The notes below the pieces were generated by a model. The model had not been told where the DNA came from and did not search any database. It worked only from the letters and a program-made list of their open reading frames with translations. Below, piece after piece: positions 8,904 to 16,703 of a DNA stretch of 64,000 nucleotides. This stretch comes from Streptomyces sp. TLI_105. GTDB lineage: Bacteria > Actinomycetota > Actinomycetes > Streptomycetales > Streptomycetaceae. A program made the position numbers and the translations under genes. The DNA lies in contig NZ_FNSM01000001.1 in NCBI RefSeq assembly GCF_900105415.1, positions 1,798,001-1,862,000 of the forward strand. Reading direction: 5' to 3'. Each line of letters begins with the position of its first letter. The first letter of the stretch is position 1.

Positions 8904-10073
8904 TTGGCCCTGCACAGCGACACCCCCGAAGCCCCCGCCGCCTGGCGCGACCCCAAGCGCTGGCTCTGGCTGCTCGGCCTGCTCATCCCGACCTTCCCCT
9001 TCTTCTCCTGGGGACTGGTGGCCGCCACCGGGCTCCGCGCCTTCTGGTGGACCGGGATCCTCGTCCTGTACGTGATCTTCCCGGTCGTCGACCACCTCAT
9101 CGGCAAGGACTCCGCCAATCCTCCGGACAGCGCGATCGCCCACCTGGAACAGGACCGCTACTACCGGTGGTGCACCTACCTCTACCTCCCCCTCCAGTAC
9201 GCCGGACTCGTCCTCGGCTGCTGGCTGATCACCCGGGGCGACCTCTCCCCCGTGGACAGGATCGGGCTGACGTTCACCCTCGGCGGGGTCGCCGGCATCG
9301 CCATCAACACCGCTCACGAGCTGGGGCACAAGACGGAGGCCCTGGAGCGCCGGCTCTCCCGGATCGCGCTCGCCCAGACCTGGTACGGCCACTTCTACGT
9401 CGAGCACAACCACGGCCACCACATCCGCGTCGCCACTCCGGAGGACCCGGCGAGCGCCCGGCTCGGCGAGAGCTTCTGGCGCTTCCTGCCCCGGACCGTC
9501 CTCGGCAGCCTCACCTCGGCCTGGCGCCTGGAGAAGCGCCGGCTCGCCCGCCGGGGCCGGTCCGCGTGGAGCCCGCACAACACGGTCCTCGGCTCCTGGG
9601 CGCTGTCGTTCGCGCTCTTCACGGGACTCGCGCTCGCCTTCGGGCCGGGGGTCCTGCCGTACCTCGCGGTCCAGGCGGTCTTCGGCTTCTGTCTGCTCGA
9701 GGTCATCAACTACACCGAGCACTACGGCCTCAAGCGGGAGCGCACCGAGAGCGGACGGTACGAGCGGTGCGCCCCGCGCCACAGCTGGAACAGCGACAAC
9801 GTCGCCTCGAACGTCTTCCTCTACCACCTCCAGCGGCACAGCGACCACCACGCCCACCCCACCCGGCGCTACCAGTCGCTGCGCCACTTCGACGAGGCCC
9901 CCGAGATGCCGACGGGGTACGCGGGGATGATCGTCCTCGCGTACGTCCCTCCACTCTGGCGCCGCGTCATGGACCCCCGGGTCCTCGCCCACTACGGCGG
10001 GGACGTGACCCGGGCGAACCTCCAGCCGTCCCGCCGGGCCCGCCTGCTCGCCCGGTACGGCACGGCCTCCTGA
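8904..10073 (+). CDS. alkB: Alkane 1-monooxygenase (AlkB family, membrane di-iron)
   Basis: 389 aa. TTG at 8904 is taken as start: GAGGAG lies five bases upstream, and the protein then begins MALHSDTPEAPAAWRDPKRW, while the upstream in-frame codons overlap the promoter. Six hydrophobic segments alternate with the histidine boxes of membrane fatty-acid-desaturase-like enzymes: HELGHK (~138), EHNHGHH (~166), the alkane-hydroxylase signature NYTEHYG (~269) and RHSDHHAHP (~312). It would hydroxylate the terminal carbon of n-alkanes at the cytoplasmic membrane using electrons from rubredoxin and its reductase. No rubredoxin gene lies next to it, which is atypical. Regulation by the divergent TetR is likely. 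Confidence 0.9.
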   Translation: MALHSDTPEAPAAWRDPKRWLWLLGLLIPTFPFFSWGLVAATGLRAFWWTGILVLYVIFPVVDHLIGKDSANPPDSAIAHLEQDRYYRWCTYLYLPLQYAGLVLGCWLITRGDLSPVDRIGLTFTLGGVAGIAINTAHELGHKTEALERRLSRIALAQTWYGHFYVEHNHGHHIRVATPEDPASARLGESFWRFLPRTVLGSLTSAWRLEKRRLARRGRSAWSPHNTVLGSWALSFALFTGLALAFGPGVLPYLAVQAVFGFCLLEVINYTEHYGLKRERTESGRYERCAPRHSWNSDNVASNVFLYHLQRHSDHHAHPTRRYQSLRHFDEAPEMPTGYAGMIVLAYVPPLWRRVMDPRVLAHYGGDVTRANLQPSRRARLLARYGTAS

Positions 10074-10145
10074 GGGGCCGGGAGGCGATGCTCGGGTCGG
10101 GGCCAAGGGCGGCGGGGTCACTCCGAGGCGATGCGCCGACCCGGC

Positions 10146-10163
10146 AAACCGAGTGTTCGGTTT
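10146..10163. promoter_or_regulatory. Autoregulatory-element-like palindrome 1 (AREs of GBL receptors)
   Basis: AAACCGAGTGTTCGGTTT is a perfect 7-bp inverted repeat with a 4-base centre and fits the AAACCGn(6)CGGTTT core bound by ScbR/ArpA-type receptors. It lies 175 bases upstream of the first receptor-like gene and 73 bases after the alkB stop. Confidence 0.65.
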
Positions 10164-10296
10164 AACGGGCCCCGCACCCCTCCTCGACCACGTCCGACGT
10201 GCGCTCTCACCGCCTCTTCCCGAAGCGATTCCGCCCTGATTTCACCCCAAGGAGGGGTTTACCCGCCGAAGAACCCCGCAGGCACCTCAACGCTCG

Positions 10297-10319
10297 TACA
10301 ATACCGAGCAGTCGGTTTA
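10297..10319 (+). promoter_or_regulatory. -10 box overlapped by autoregulatory-element-like palindrome 2
   Basis: TACAAT (10297-10302) is a good -10 hexamer; ATACCGAGCAGTCGGTTT (10301-10318) overlaps it and contains the inverted repeat ACCGA/TCGGT. The site ends about 20 bases before the GTG start of the receptor-like gene. This suggests autoregulation or cross-regulation by the second receptor. Confidence 0.6.
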
Positions 10320-10337
10320 CGGGTACGGGGGCCACGG

Positions 10338-10988
10338 GTGACCAAACAGGAGCGGGCCACGCGCACCCGCGACGCGCTGATCAGGTCGGCGGCCGAGGAA
10401 TTCGACCGGCACGGCTACGTCCTGGCCACGCTCTCCGCGATCAGCGCGGGAGCGGGCGTGAGCCCCGGGGCCCTCCACTTCCACTTCGAGAACAAGGCCG
10501 CGGTCGCCGAAGCCGTCGAGCAGGAGGCCTGCACCGCCCTGCGCCGGACCGCCCGGATCGTCTACGGCCGGCGGTCGAACGCCCTGCAGAACCTCACCGA
10601 CACCTCGCACGCCCTGGCCCGGCTGCTCCGCGACGACATCGTCGTCCGCGCCGGATTCCGGCTCAGCCGCGCCGACGGCTCCCGTACGGAGCTCAGCCTG
10701 CGCCAGGAGTGGCAGAGCTGTGTGCAGCAGCGGCTCGCGGAAGCGGCCGACGAGGGCCTGCTCGTCGCCGACGTCGGGCGCCGACAGGACCTCGCCCGCA
10801 CCGTCGTGGCCGCGACGATCGGCCTGGAGGCCCTCTGCCACGACAACGGCGAATGGCTCTCCCCCAGGACCGTCACGGGGCTGTGGCGCACCCTGCTGCC
10901 GATGCTGGCGACCCCGGAGTCGCTCGCCGGGCTCGATCCCGCGGGGAGCCCGGCCGCGACCGGCGACGCCCGCGTGCCCGTCGGCTGA
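10338..10988 (+). CDS. Gamma-butyrolactone receptor-like TetR regulator (pseudo-receptor type)
   Basis: 216 aa from the GTG at 10338. The N-terminus MTKQERATRTRDALIRSAAE and the recognition segment AGVSPGALHFHFENKAAV are typical of the ScbR family, and the HFHFENK form is the one seen in ScbR2/JadR2-type pseudo-receptors. The ligand-domain Trp conserved in butyrolactone receptors is present in RQEWQSC. Homodimeric DNA-binding repressor; pseudo-receptors bind antibiotics or butenolides rather than butyrolactones, but ligand class cannot be read from sequence. Two ARE-like palindromes lie upstream. It faces the AfsA operon tail-to-tail across a short hairpin. Confidence 0.82.
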   Translation: MTKQERATRTRDALIRSAAEEFDRHGYVLATLSAISAGAGVSPGALHFHFENKAAVAEAVEQEACTALRRTARIVYGRRSNALQNLTDTSHALARLLRDDIVVRAGFRLSRADGSRTELSLRQEWQSCVQQRLAEAADEGLLVADVGRRQDLARTVVAATIGLEALCHDNGEWLSPRTVTGLWRTLLPMLATPESLAGLDPAGSPAATGDARVPVG

Positions 10989-10995
10989 GCCTCCG

Positions 10996-11014
10996 GCCCC
11001 CGCCGCGAGGGGGC
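10996..11014. terminator. Short bidirectional hairpin between the receptor-like gene and the SDR
   Basis: GCCCCC and GGGGGC form a perfect 6-bp G/C stem around a 7-base loop, in the 44-base gap between two convergent stop codons. Confidence 0.5.
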
Positions 11015-11032
11015 ACCGCGGACGGCCGGGCG

Positions 11033-11797
11033 TCAGAGCTTGTAGCCGCCCGACACGTCCACGCACTGGCCCGTGATCCAGCGCGCGTCGTCGGAGACGA
11101 GGAAGCCGACCACGTCCGCGACGTCGGCCGGCGTCCCGAGCCGGTTGAGGACCGAGTGGGCCGCGAGGGCGGCGCTCGCCTCCGGCGTCGTGCGGCGGTG
11201 GGCGTTCATGTCCGTCGCGACATAGCCGGGGGCCACGGAGTTCACCGTGATCCCCCGGGGCGCCAGTTCCTTGGCGAGGGCCGGTGTCATCGTGTCGACG
11301 GCCCCCTTGGTCATCACGTAGGTGACGGATTCGGGGAAGGCGCGCTTCGTCGCCGCCGAGGAGATGTTGACGATCCGGCCGCCGTCGCGCATGCGGTCGA
11401 GGCCCCGCTGCACGAGGAAGAGCGGCGCCCTGACGTTGATCGCGAAGAGCCGGTCGAAGACCTCGGTGGTCAGCTCGTGGATCCGGCCCGAGCCGCTCGC
11501 CGCCGCGTTGTTGACGAGGATGTCGAACTCCGGACCGGCGCCCCGCTCCGCGAGCCCCGCGTCCAGGGCGGTGTAGAACGTGTCCACGGCGTCCGGCGTC
11601 TCCAGGTCCGCGTGGAACGCGAAGGCACGGCCGCCCGCCTCCCCGATGACCTTCACCGTCTCGTGGGCGGCCGCCTCGTTGTGGCCGTAGTGCACGGCCA
11701 CCAGGGCCCCGTCCCCGGCCAACCGCTCCGCGATGCCCCTTCCGATGCCGCGGCTCGCCCCGGTGACGATCGCGGTCTTTCCAGCCAACGCGGACAT
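11033..11797 (-). CDS. Short-chain dehydrogenase/reductase of the butyrolactone operon
   Basis: 254 aa, ATG at 11797. Classical SDR: cofactor motif TGASRGIGRG near the N-terminus, NNAA around residue 95, and the Ser...Tyr-x3-Lys triad in NISSAATKRA and TYVMTK. The C-terminal ITGQCVDVSGGYKL is typical. It is the third gene of the minus-strand operon behind afsA and an NAD-epimerase, the same gene combination as the jadW1-jadW2-jadW3 butyrolactone genes I recall from S. venezuelae. A role in reducing the keto group of the butyrolactone or butenolide precursor is therefore likely but inferred from context. NADPH use is expected but not proven. Confidence 0.83.
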   Translation of the reverse strand: MSALAGKTAIVTGASRGIGRGIAERLAGDGALVAVHYGHNEAAAHETVKVIGEAGGRAFAFHADLETPDAVDTFYTALDAGLAERGAGPEFDILVNNAAASGSGRIHELTTEVFDRLFAINVRAPLFLVQRGLDRMRDGGRIVNISSAATKRAFPESVTYVMTKGAVDTMTPALAKELAPRGITVNSVAPGYVATDMNAHRRTTPEASAALAAHSVLNRLGTPADVADVVGFLVSDDARWITGQCVDVSGGYKL

Positions 11798-11852
11798 GTC
11801 GGTGGTGCCTTCTTTCTTTCTGTTCGGAGACGGTTCCGCCCGAGGATCCGTC

Positions 11853-12800
11853 TCAGGAGCGGCCGAGGAGGTCCCGGTACCACGGCATGTGGTCCGCGAT
11901 CGTCGCGGCGAACCCCGGCCCCGGCTCCTGGCCCCACTCCCGCCAGGGGCGGTCGTCCTCGAACCAGTGGTCGGTGGCGAGCATGGCGAGGTGGTGCTGC
12001 GCGAAGGGGAGGTCCGCGAGCAGCGCCCGGGCCTCGGCGATGTCCACCGCCGGCCCCCGGGTCCCGGCCCGCCCGTCGACGAGCGTCTCGGCGACCGCGA
12101 GCAGTTCCGCCACCGGAACCGGCTCCGGATGGTTGACGTAGTGGGGGCCCGGCCGCGTCCGCGGGGAGAGCGCCGCACCGAGCAGGGCCCGCGCCAGGCT
12201 GTCCACGTCGATCAGGGAGTGCAGCGAGGAGCCCCCGTCGAGCGGGCCCGGCAGGGCGGCGAGCAGCCGGACCATGCCGGGCATCAGCTGCCGGTCGCCC
12301 GTCCCGTACACGAGGTGGGGCCGCAGGACGGTCCCGCCCGCGTCCAGGACGTACCGCTCCCCCGCCGCCCGGGTGCGGCTGGTCGCCGATCCCGGGGCGA
12401 GCGGAAGGGTGCCGGGGGCCGCCGCGCGGAACGGGCCGCGGCCGTGGACGGAGGCCGTGCTCAGGGAGACGATCCGGGTCACCCCGGCGCGCACGGCCGC
12501 GTCGACCAGGACACGGGTGCCCTCGTCGTTGACGGCGCGGGCCACGTCCTCCTCCGCGCCGATCGCCGAGGCGCAGTGGATCAGCACGTCGACGCCCTCG
12601 CAGGCGCGGCGCAGGGAGTCCGGGTCGCGGAGGTCACCGGTGACGACCTCGACCCCCTCGTCCTCCGGGCCGGACGGCGGGGTGAGCGGACGGCGGGCGA
12701 GCAGCCGTACGTGCGACGGTCCCGCCGATGCCGCGGCCGTCGCCGCCACCCGGCCGCCGATGAATCCGGTCGCGCCGGTGATCAGTGTGCGAAGCCCCAT
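11853..12800 (-). CDS. NAD-dependent epimerase/dehydratase-type reductase of the butyrolactone operon
   Basis: 315 aa, extended SDR with the Rossmann motif GATGFIGG at residues 8-15, TGDLRD and the conserved strand IVSLSTASVHGRG. The usual catalytic YxxxK is not conserved: the aligned segment is ATSRTRAAGE, with Thr/Arg in place of Tyr/Lys. This could mean a non-standard proton relay or loss of classical dehydrogenase chemistry. The gene starts 15 bases after the afsA stop, so the two are surely co-transcribed and perhaps coupled. Homologues accompany AfsA in several butyrolactone clusters and are required for signal formation; the exact step is not known to me. Confidence 0.8.
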   Translation of the reverse strand: MGLRTLITGATGFIGGRVAATAAASAGPSHVRLLARRPLTPPSGPEDEGVEVVTGDLRDPDSLRRACEGVDVLIHCASAIGAEEDVARAVNDEGTRVLVDAAVRAGVTRIVSLSTASVHGRGPFRAAAPGTLPLAPGSATSRTRAAGERYVLDAGGTVLRPHLVYGTGDRQLMPGMVRLLAALPGPLDGGSSLHSLIDVDSLARALLGAALSPRTRPGPHYVNHPEPVPVAELLAVAETLVDGRAGTRGPAVDIAEARALLADLPFAQHHLAMLATDHWFEDDRPWREWGQEPGPGFAATIADHMPWYRDLLGRS

Positions 12801-12815
12801 GGTTCCTGGTCTGTT

Positions 12816-13769
12816 TCAGCCCGCCAGGCGGCTGCCGAGGCCGGCTCCGGCCACCGTCAGGTCCCTGGACGGGGAGGTGAGCGTGGAGAGGAAGACGGGC
12901 CGGCCGTCCTGCAGACCGGTGACCCGGACGGTCGCCGTCCCGGGGGCGGCGCCGGGCAGGCCCTCGGCCTCGATCCAGCACGGGCTGTCGAGTTCTGCGT
13001 ACCGCGAGAAGGAGACGTCCATGGCGGTCGGCAGGTACGCGCCGCCGCCGAGCGTCAGCGTCGCCGCCTGCCGGGCGGCTTCGAGGAGCACCATTCCCGG
13101 TATGTGGTCGTTCGGACGCCGGAAGAGAGTGGGGTGCTGGGTGTTGATCCGCAGCTGCCACTGACCGGGGCGGGTGCCCGGGGCGAGGACGACGTCCTTG
13201 GTGTGCTCGCGGCCGACCAGCCGCGGGGCCACGCCCGGGATCAGCGGAACCGGCCGGCCGAGCGCGGCCATCCGGTCGCCGCGGACCCGGCGGTAGGCCA
13301 GGGCCGAGGTGCAGCGGGCCTCGGCGCCACCCGTGGCGAGGTACCTGCCGTCCCTGGTGAGGACCATGGTGGTGCGCAGGTTGCGGAGGCCGCCGCGGCG
13401 GCTGTCGAGGTCCGAGCAGACGACGTCGACGGTGACGTCCGAGGAGAGGCCGTTCACGGCGAGCGCCTCGGCGTCGGCGGTGTAGTGGAGGCCCCACATG
13501 ACGAACTGGTCCTCGACGGGTACCCCGAATTCGGCATGAGCGACGAGCATGGTGGTCTGGCGTATCGTCTCGGCCACCAGTACGGGGTCGTGCCGGTCCC
13601 CTGCCACCGGAGAGAAGAAGGGATGTGCGGCAGGCCAGTGAGCGGAGACGGAGAACCGGTTCTCTGCCAACTGGGCCCACCCCGTGGGGATGATGTCCGC
13701 GGGATCCGCTCGGTGAACGAACTCCCCGGGGACGCGTGTGGACGTCGCTCCTCGAAAGTTCTGATCCAT
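12816..13769 (-). CDS. afsA: AfsA/ScbA-type gamma-butyrolactone synthase
   Basis: 317 aa. ATG at 13769 is preferred over the one at 13784 because AGGGGGA precedes it directly. Two hot-dog (FabA/FabZ-like) halves are visible. The first runs VHRADPADIIPTGW and HPFF to VLVAETIRQTTMLVAHAEFG with its conserved Glu. The second contains NDHIPGMVLLEAARQAA, with the Arg reported to be essential in ScbA-type enzymes. AfsA condenses a beta-ketoacyl chain from an acyl carrier with dihydroxyacetone phosphate, the first step to A-factor-type signals. First gene of a three-gene minus-strand operon, divergent from the scbR-like gene; its promoter contains an ARE-like site. Confidence 0.9.
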   Translation of the reverse strand: MDQNFRGATSTRVPGEFVHRADPADIIPTGWAQLAENRFSVSAHWPAAHPFFSPVAGDRHDPVLVAETIRQTTMLVAHAEFGVPVEDQFVMWGLHYTADAEALAVNGLSSDVTVDVVCSDLDSRRGGLRNLRTTMVLTRDGRYLATGGAEARCTSALAYRRVRGDRMAALGRPVPLIPGVAPRLVGREHTKDVVLAPGTRPGQWQLRINTQHPTLFRRPNDHIPGMVLLEAARQAATLTLGGGAYLPTAMDVSFSRYAELDSPCWIEAEGLPGAAPGTATVRVTGLQDGRPVFLSTLTSPSRDLTVAGAGLGSRLAG

Positions 13770-13818
13770 GGATCCCCCTAGCATCCCCGCGCCCCCGGGC
13801 GGCGTATCCGCCCGACCT

Positions 13819-13848
13819 AGAATACGTACAGCCCGGTTTTCTTTTCAA
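13819..13848 (-). promoter_or_regulatory. afsA promoter with ARE-like site in the spacer
   Basis: On the minus strand TTGAAA (13848-13843), an 18-base spacer and TATTCT (13824-13819) form a strong promoter for afsA. The spacer is covered by ATACGTACAGCCCGGTTT (13822-13839 on the plus strand), which shares the outer halves and length of the palindrome at 10301-10318. Receptor binding here would block afsA transcription. Confidence 0.6.
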
Positions 13849-13897
13849 TGCTTCACGTCACACCACGAGCACAGACAGCGATACAGCGGGAGGCGCC

Positions 13898-14578
13898 TTG
13901 GCGCAGCAAGCGCGTGCAATCAAGACCCGGCAGGCGATCCTGCAGTCGGCCGCGGCCGTCTTCGCCGAGCGGGGCTACGAGCGCACGACCATCGGAGAGA
14001 TCCTGGTTCGCGCGGGGGTGACCAAGGGAGCCCTCTATTTCCACTTTGCTTCCAAGGAAGACCTCGCCCTCGGCGTGCTCGACGCGCAGATGCTCGACGT
14101 CCCGCTGCCCCCGCAGGCGATAAAGCTCCAGGAGCTCGCGGACCAGGCCTTCCTGCTCGCCCACCGGCTGCAGCGCGACGCGCTCGTGCGGGCGAGCGTC
14201 GCCCTGGCCCTGGACAGCGGCGCCACCGGCGTCGACCGGGTCGCCCCGTTCCAGGCGTGGATCGACCAGGTGTCGGAGATCCTGATGGTCGCGAAGGCGC
14301 GCGGCGAGCTGCTCGTCCACGTCGACGTGACGGACACGGCCTCGCTCTTCTCGGGCGCCTTCTCCGGGGTCCAGGCAATGTCCCAGATCCTGTGCGATCG
14401 CAAAGACCTGATCCATCGCGTCTCGGTCCTGCTCCGGCACTTCATGCCGAGCATCTGTACGCCGGCGCTGCTGCCCGGACTCGGCCTGACCGAGGAGTAC
14501 GGCCGGAAGCTCGGCGCCGAGTACGACGCGAACCGGCACCGCCGGGACCAGGCGAACTTCTCGGAAACCGACGATTAA
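13898..14578 (+). CDS. scbR: Gamma-butyrolactone receptor repressor (ScbR/ArpA type)
   Basis: 226 aa. TTG at 13898 is chosen: GGGAGG lies four bases upstream and the protein then begins MAQQARAIKTRQAIL, as in ScbR/ArpA proteins. The helix-turn-helix reads IGEILVRAGVTKGALYFHFASKEDLALGVLDAQ, in which GALYFHFASKEDLA is the true-receptor form. The conserved ligand-pocket Trp occurs in FQAWID. It is head-to-head with afsA, 128 bases between starts, the classic synthase/receptor arrangement. Expected role: homodimeric repressor released from AREs by the butyrolactone. A strong terminator follows the gene. Confidence 0.9.
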   Translation: MAQQARAIKTRQAILQSAAAVFAERGYERTTIGEILVRAGVTKGALYFHFASKEDLALGVLDAQMLDVPLPPQAIKLQELADQAFLLAHRLQRDALVRASVALALDSGATGVDRVAPFQAWIDQVSEILMVAKARGELLVHVDVTDTASLFSGAFSGVQAMSQILCDRKDLIHRVSVLLRHFMPSICTPALLPGLGLTEEYGRKLGAEYDANRHRRDQANFSETDD

Positions 14579-14580
14579 GA

Positions 14581-14598
14581 AAACCGACTCAACGGTTT
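14581..14598. promoter_or_regulatory. ARE-like palindrome directly after the scbR-like gene
   Basis: AAACCGACTCAACGGTTT, 18 bp with 6-bp perfect arms, has the same length and outer halves as the AREs at 10146 and 10301. It begins two bases after the scbR stop and precedes the terminator. It could be a receptor site or simply part of the 3' structure. Confidence 0.45.
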
Positions 14599-14601
14599 CT
14601 T

Positions 14602-14635
14602 GAGCGCCCCGACGCGGAACAGCGTCGGGGCGCTC
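14602..14635 (+). terminator. Strong hairpin terminator of the scbR-like gene
   Basis: Perfect 14-bp stem, GAGCGCCCCGACGC against its complement, with the 6-base loop GGAACA. Confidence 0.85.
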
Positions 14636-14643
14636 TGGCGTCA

Positions 14644-14681
14644 TGGCACTGAGTGTGTTTTGCTGAGGGTACTCAGTGCCA
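14644..14681. promoter_or_regulatory. Paired operator half-sites of the acyl-CoA dehydrogenase/ETF operon
   Basis: TGGCACTGAGT (14644-14654) and ACTCAGTGCCA (14671-14681) form an 11-bp perfect inverted repeat with a 16-base spacer. Each arm is most of a 15-bp palindrome found intact at 18200-18214. The pair lies 24-61 bases upstream of the ATG, that is over the expected promoter. Confidence 0.7.
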
Positions 14682-14704
14682 AAAGCGTCTAGGGGAGCTC
14701 CATC

Positions 14705-15856
14705 ATGGGTAAGGACTTCGACCTGTATCGGCCCTCGGAGGAGCACGACATGCTCCGGGAGTCGGTGCGTGCCCTCGCGGAGGCGAAGATCGCCCCGTTC
14801 GCGGCGGCGGTGGACGAGGAGGGCCGCTTCCCGCAGGAGGCCCTGGACGCGCTGGTCGCCAACGACCTGCACGCCGTGCACGTCCCCGAGAGCTACGGCG
14901 GCGCCGGCGCGGACGCGCTGGCCACCGTGATCGTGATCGAGGAGGTCGCCCGCGCCTGCGGTTCGTCCTCGCTGATCCCGGCGGTCAACAAGCTGGGCTC
15001 GCTGCCGGTGATCCTGTCCGGCTCGGAGGAGCTGAAGAAGAAGTACCTCGGCCCGCTGGCCAAGGGCGAGGCGATGTTCTCCTACGCCCTGTCCGAGCCC
15101 GACGCCGGCTCCGACGCGGCCGGCATGAAGACCCGCGCGGTGCGCGACGGCGACTTCTGGGTCCTCAACGGCGTCAAGCGCTGGATCACCAACGCCGGCG
15201 TCTCCGAGTACTACACCGTCATGGCCGTCACCGACCCCGACAAGCGCTCCAAGGGCATCAGCGCCTTCGTGGTGGAGAAGTCCGACCAGGGCGTGTCCTT
15301 CGGCGCCCCGGAGAAGAAGCTCGGCATCAAGGGCTCCCCCACCCGCGAGGTCTACCTCGACAACGTCCGCATCCCGGCCGACCGCATGATCGGCGCCGAG
15401 GGCACCGGCTTCGCCACCGCCATGAAGACCCTCGACCACACCCGCATCACCATCGCCGCCCAGGCCCTCGGCATCGCCCAGGGCGCCCTGGACTACGCCA
15501 AGGGCTACGTCACCGAGCGCAAGCAGTTCGGCAAGCCCATCGCCGACTTCCAGGGCGTGCAGTTCATGCTCGCCGACATGGCCATGAAGCTCGAGGCCGC
15601 CCGCCAGCTCACCTACGCCGCCGCCGCGAAGTCCGAGCGGGTCGACTCCGACCTGACCTTCTTCGGCGCCGCCGCCAAGTGCTTCGCCTCCGACGTCGCC
15701 ATGGAGGTCACCACCGACGCCGTCCAGCTCCTGGGCGGTTACGGCTACACCCGCGACTACCCCGTCGAGCGCATGATGCGCGACGCCAAGATCACCCAGA
15801 TCTACGAGGGCACCAACCAGGTCCAGCGCATCGTCATGGCCCGCAACCTCCCGTAA
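14705..15856 (+). CDS. Acyl-CoA dehydrogenase
   Basis: 383 aa, ATG with AGGGGAG upstream. Full-length flavoenzyme of the acyl-CoA dehydrogenase family. It has the FAD/substrate signatures FSYALSEPDAGSDAAGMKT and RWITNAGVSEYY, the dimer/FAD segment QLLGGYGYTRDYPVERMMRD, and the catalytic Glu in IYEGTNQVQR near the C-terminus. It introduces the alpha-beta double bond of acyl-CoA in beta-oxidation and passes electrons to ETF, encoded by the next two genes. Chain-length preference cannot be read from sequence. It is the first gene of the operon and carries the paired GGCACTGAGT operators at its promoter, so the TetR at 18301-19011 is the probable repressor. Confidence 0.93.
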   Translation: MGKDFDLYRPSEEHDMLRESVRALAEAKIAPFAAAVDEEGRFPQEALDALVANDLHAVHVPESYGGAGADALATVIVIEEVARACGSSSLIPAVNKLGSLPVILSGSEELKKKYLGPLAKGEAMFSYALSEPDAGSDAAGMKTRAVRDGDFWVLNGVKRWITNAGVSEYYTVMAVTDPDKRSKGISAFVVEKSDQGVSFGAPEKKLGIKGSPTREVYLDNVRIPADRMIGAEGTGFATAMKTLDHTRITIAAQALGIAQGALDYAKGYVTERKQFGKPIADFQGVQFMLADMAMKLEAARQLTYAAAAKSERVDSDLTFFGAAAKCFASDVAMEVTTDAVQLLGGYGYTRDYPVERMMRDAKITQIYEGTNQVQRIVMARNLP

Positions 15857-15884
15857 CCACCAGCTTCTCGAAAGGAGACAGGCC

Positions 15885-16670
15885 GTGACCCTGAAGATCG
15901 CTGTCTGTGTGAAGTACGTCCCCGACGCGACCGGCGACCGCGGTTTCGCCGACGACCTGACGACCGACCGCGAGGCCGTCGACGGGCTGCTGTCGGAGCT
16001 CGACGAGTACGCGGTCGAGCAGGCCCTCCGCATCTCGGAGGAGTCCGACGACGCCGAGGTCACCGTCGTGACGGTCGGCCCGGACGACGCCAAGGACGCG
16101 CTGCGCAAGGCGCTGTCGATGGGCGCCGACAAGGCCGTCCACGTCAACGACGACGACATCCACGGCTCCGACGTCATCGCCACCTCCGCGATCCTGGCCA
16201 AGGCCCTGGAGAAGACCGGCTTCGACCTGGTCGTCTGCGGCATGGCCTCGACCGACGGCACGATGGGCGTCCTGCCCGCGCTGCTCGCCGAGCGCCTGAG
16301 CCTGCCGCAGGTCACCCTGCTGTCGGAGCTCTCCGTCGAGGACGGTGTCGTGAAGGGCCGCCGTGACGGCGACGCCGCCACCGAGCTCCTGGAGGCCCCG
16401 CTGCCGGCCGTCGCCTCGGTCACCGACCAGTCCGGCGAGGCCCGTTACCCCTCCTTCAAGGGGATCATGGCCGCCAAGAAGAAGCCGGTCGAGGAGCTGG
16501 ACCTGGACGACCTGGGGATCGACGCCGACGAGGTCGGCCTCGCCGGGTCCTGGACCCTGGTCGACGCCGTGGCCGCCCGCCCGGCCCGCACCCAGGGCAC
16601 GATCGTCACGGACGAGGGCGACGGCGGCAAGCAGCTCGCCGCCTTCCTCACCACCCAGAAGTTCATCTGA
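15885..16670 (+). CDS. etfB: Electron transfer flavoprotein beta subunit
   Basis: 261 aa, GTG start with AAGGAG nine bases upstream, 28 bases after the acyl-CoA dehydrogenase stop. The opening MTLKIAVCVKYVPDA and the ETF signature VCGMASTDGTMGVLPALLAERLS (in parts: GMASTDGTMGVLPALLAE) identify the AMP-binding beta subunit (FixA). With the alpha subunit it shuttles electrons from acyl-CoA dehydrogenases to the respiratory chain through an ETF:quinone oxidoreductase, which is not encoded here. Length is standard. Confidence 0.93.
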   Translation: MTLKIAVCVKYVPDATGDRGFADDLTTDREAVDGLLSELDEYAVEQALRISEESDDAEVTVVTVGPDDAKDALRKALSMGADKAVHVNDDDIHGSDVIATSAILAKALEKTGFDLVVCGMASTDGTMGVLPALLAERLSLPQVTLLSELSVEDGVVKGRRDGDAATELLEAPLPAVASVTDQSGEARYPSFKGIMAAKKKPVEELDLDDLGIDADEVGLAGSWTLVDAVAARPARTQGTIVTDEGDGGKQLAAFLTTQKFI

Positions 16671-16703
16671 CCCACCGTCACACCACCTCAGGAGCAAGGA
16701 ATC

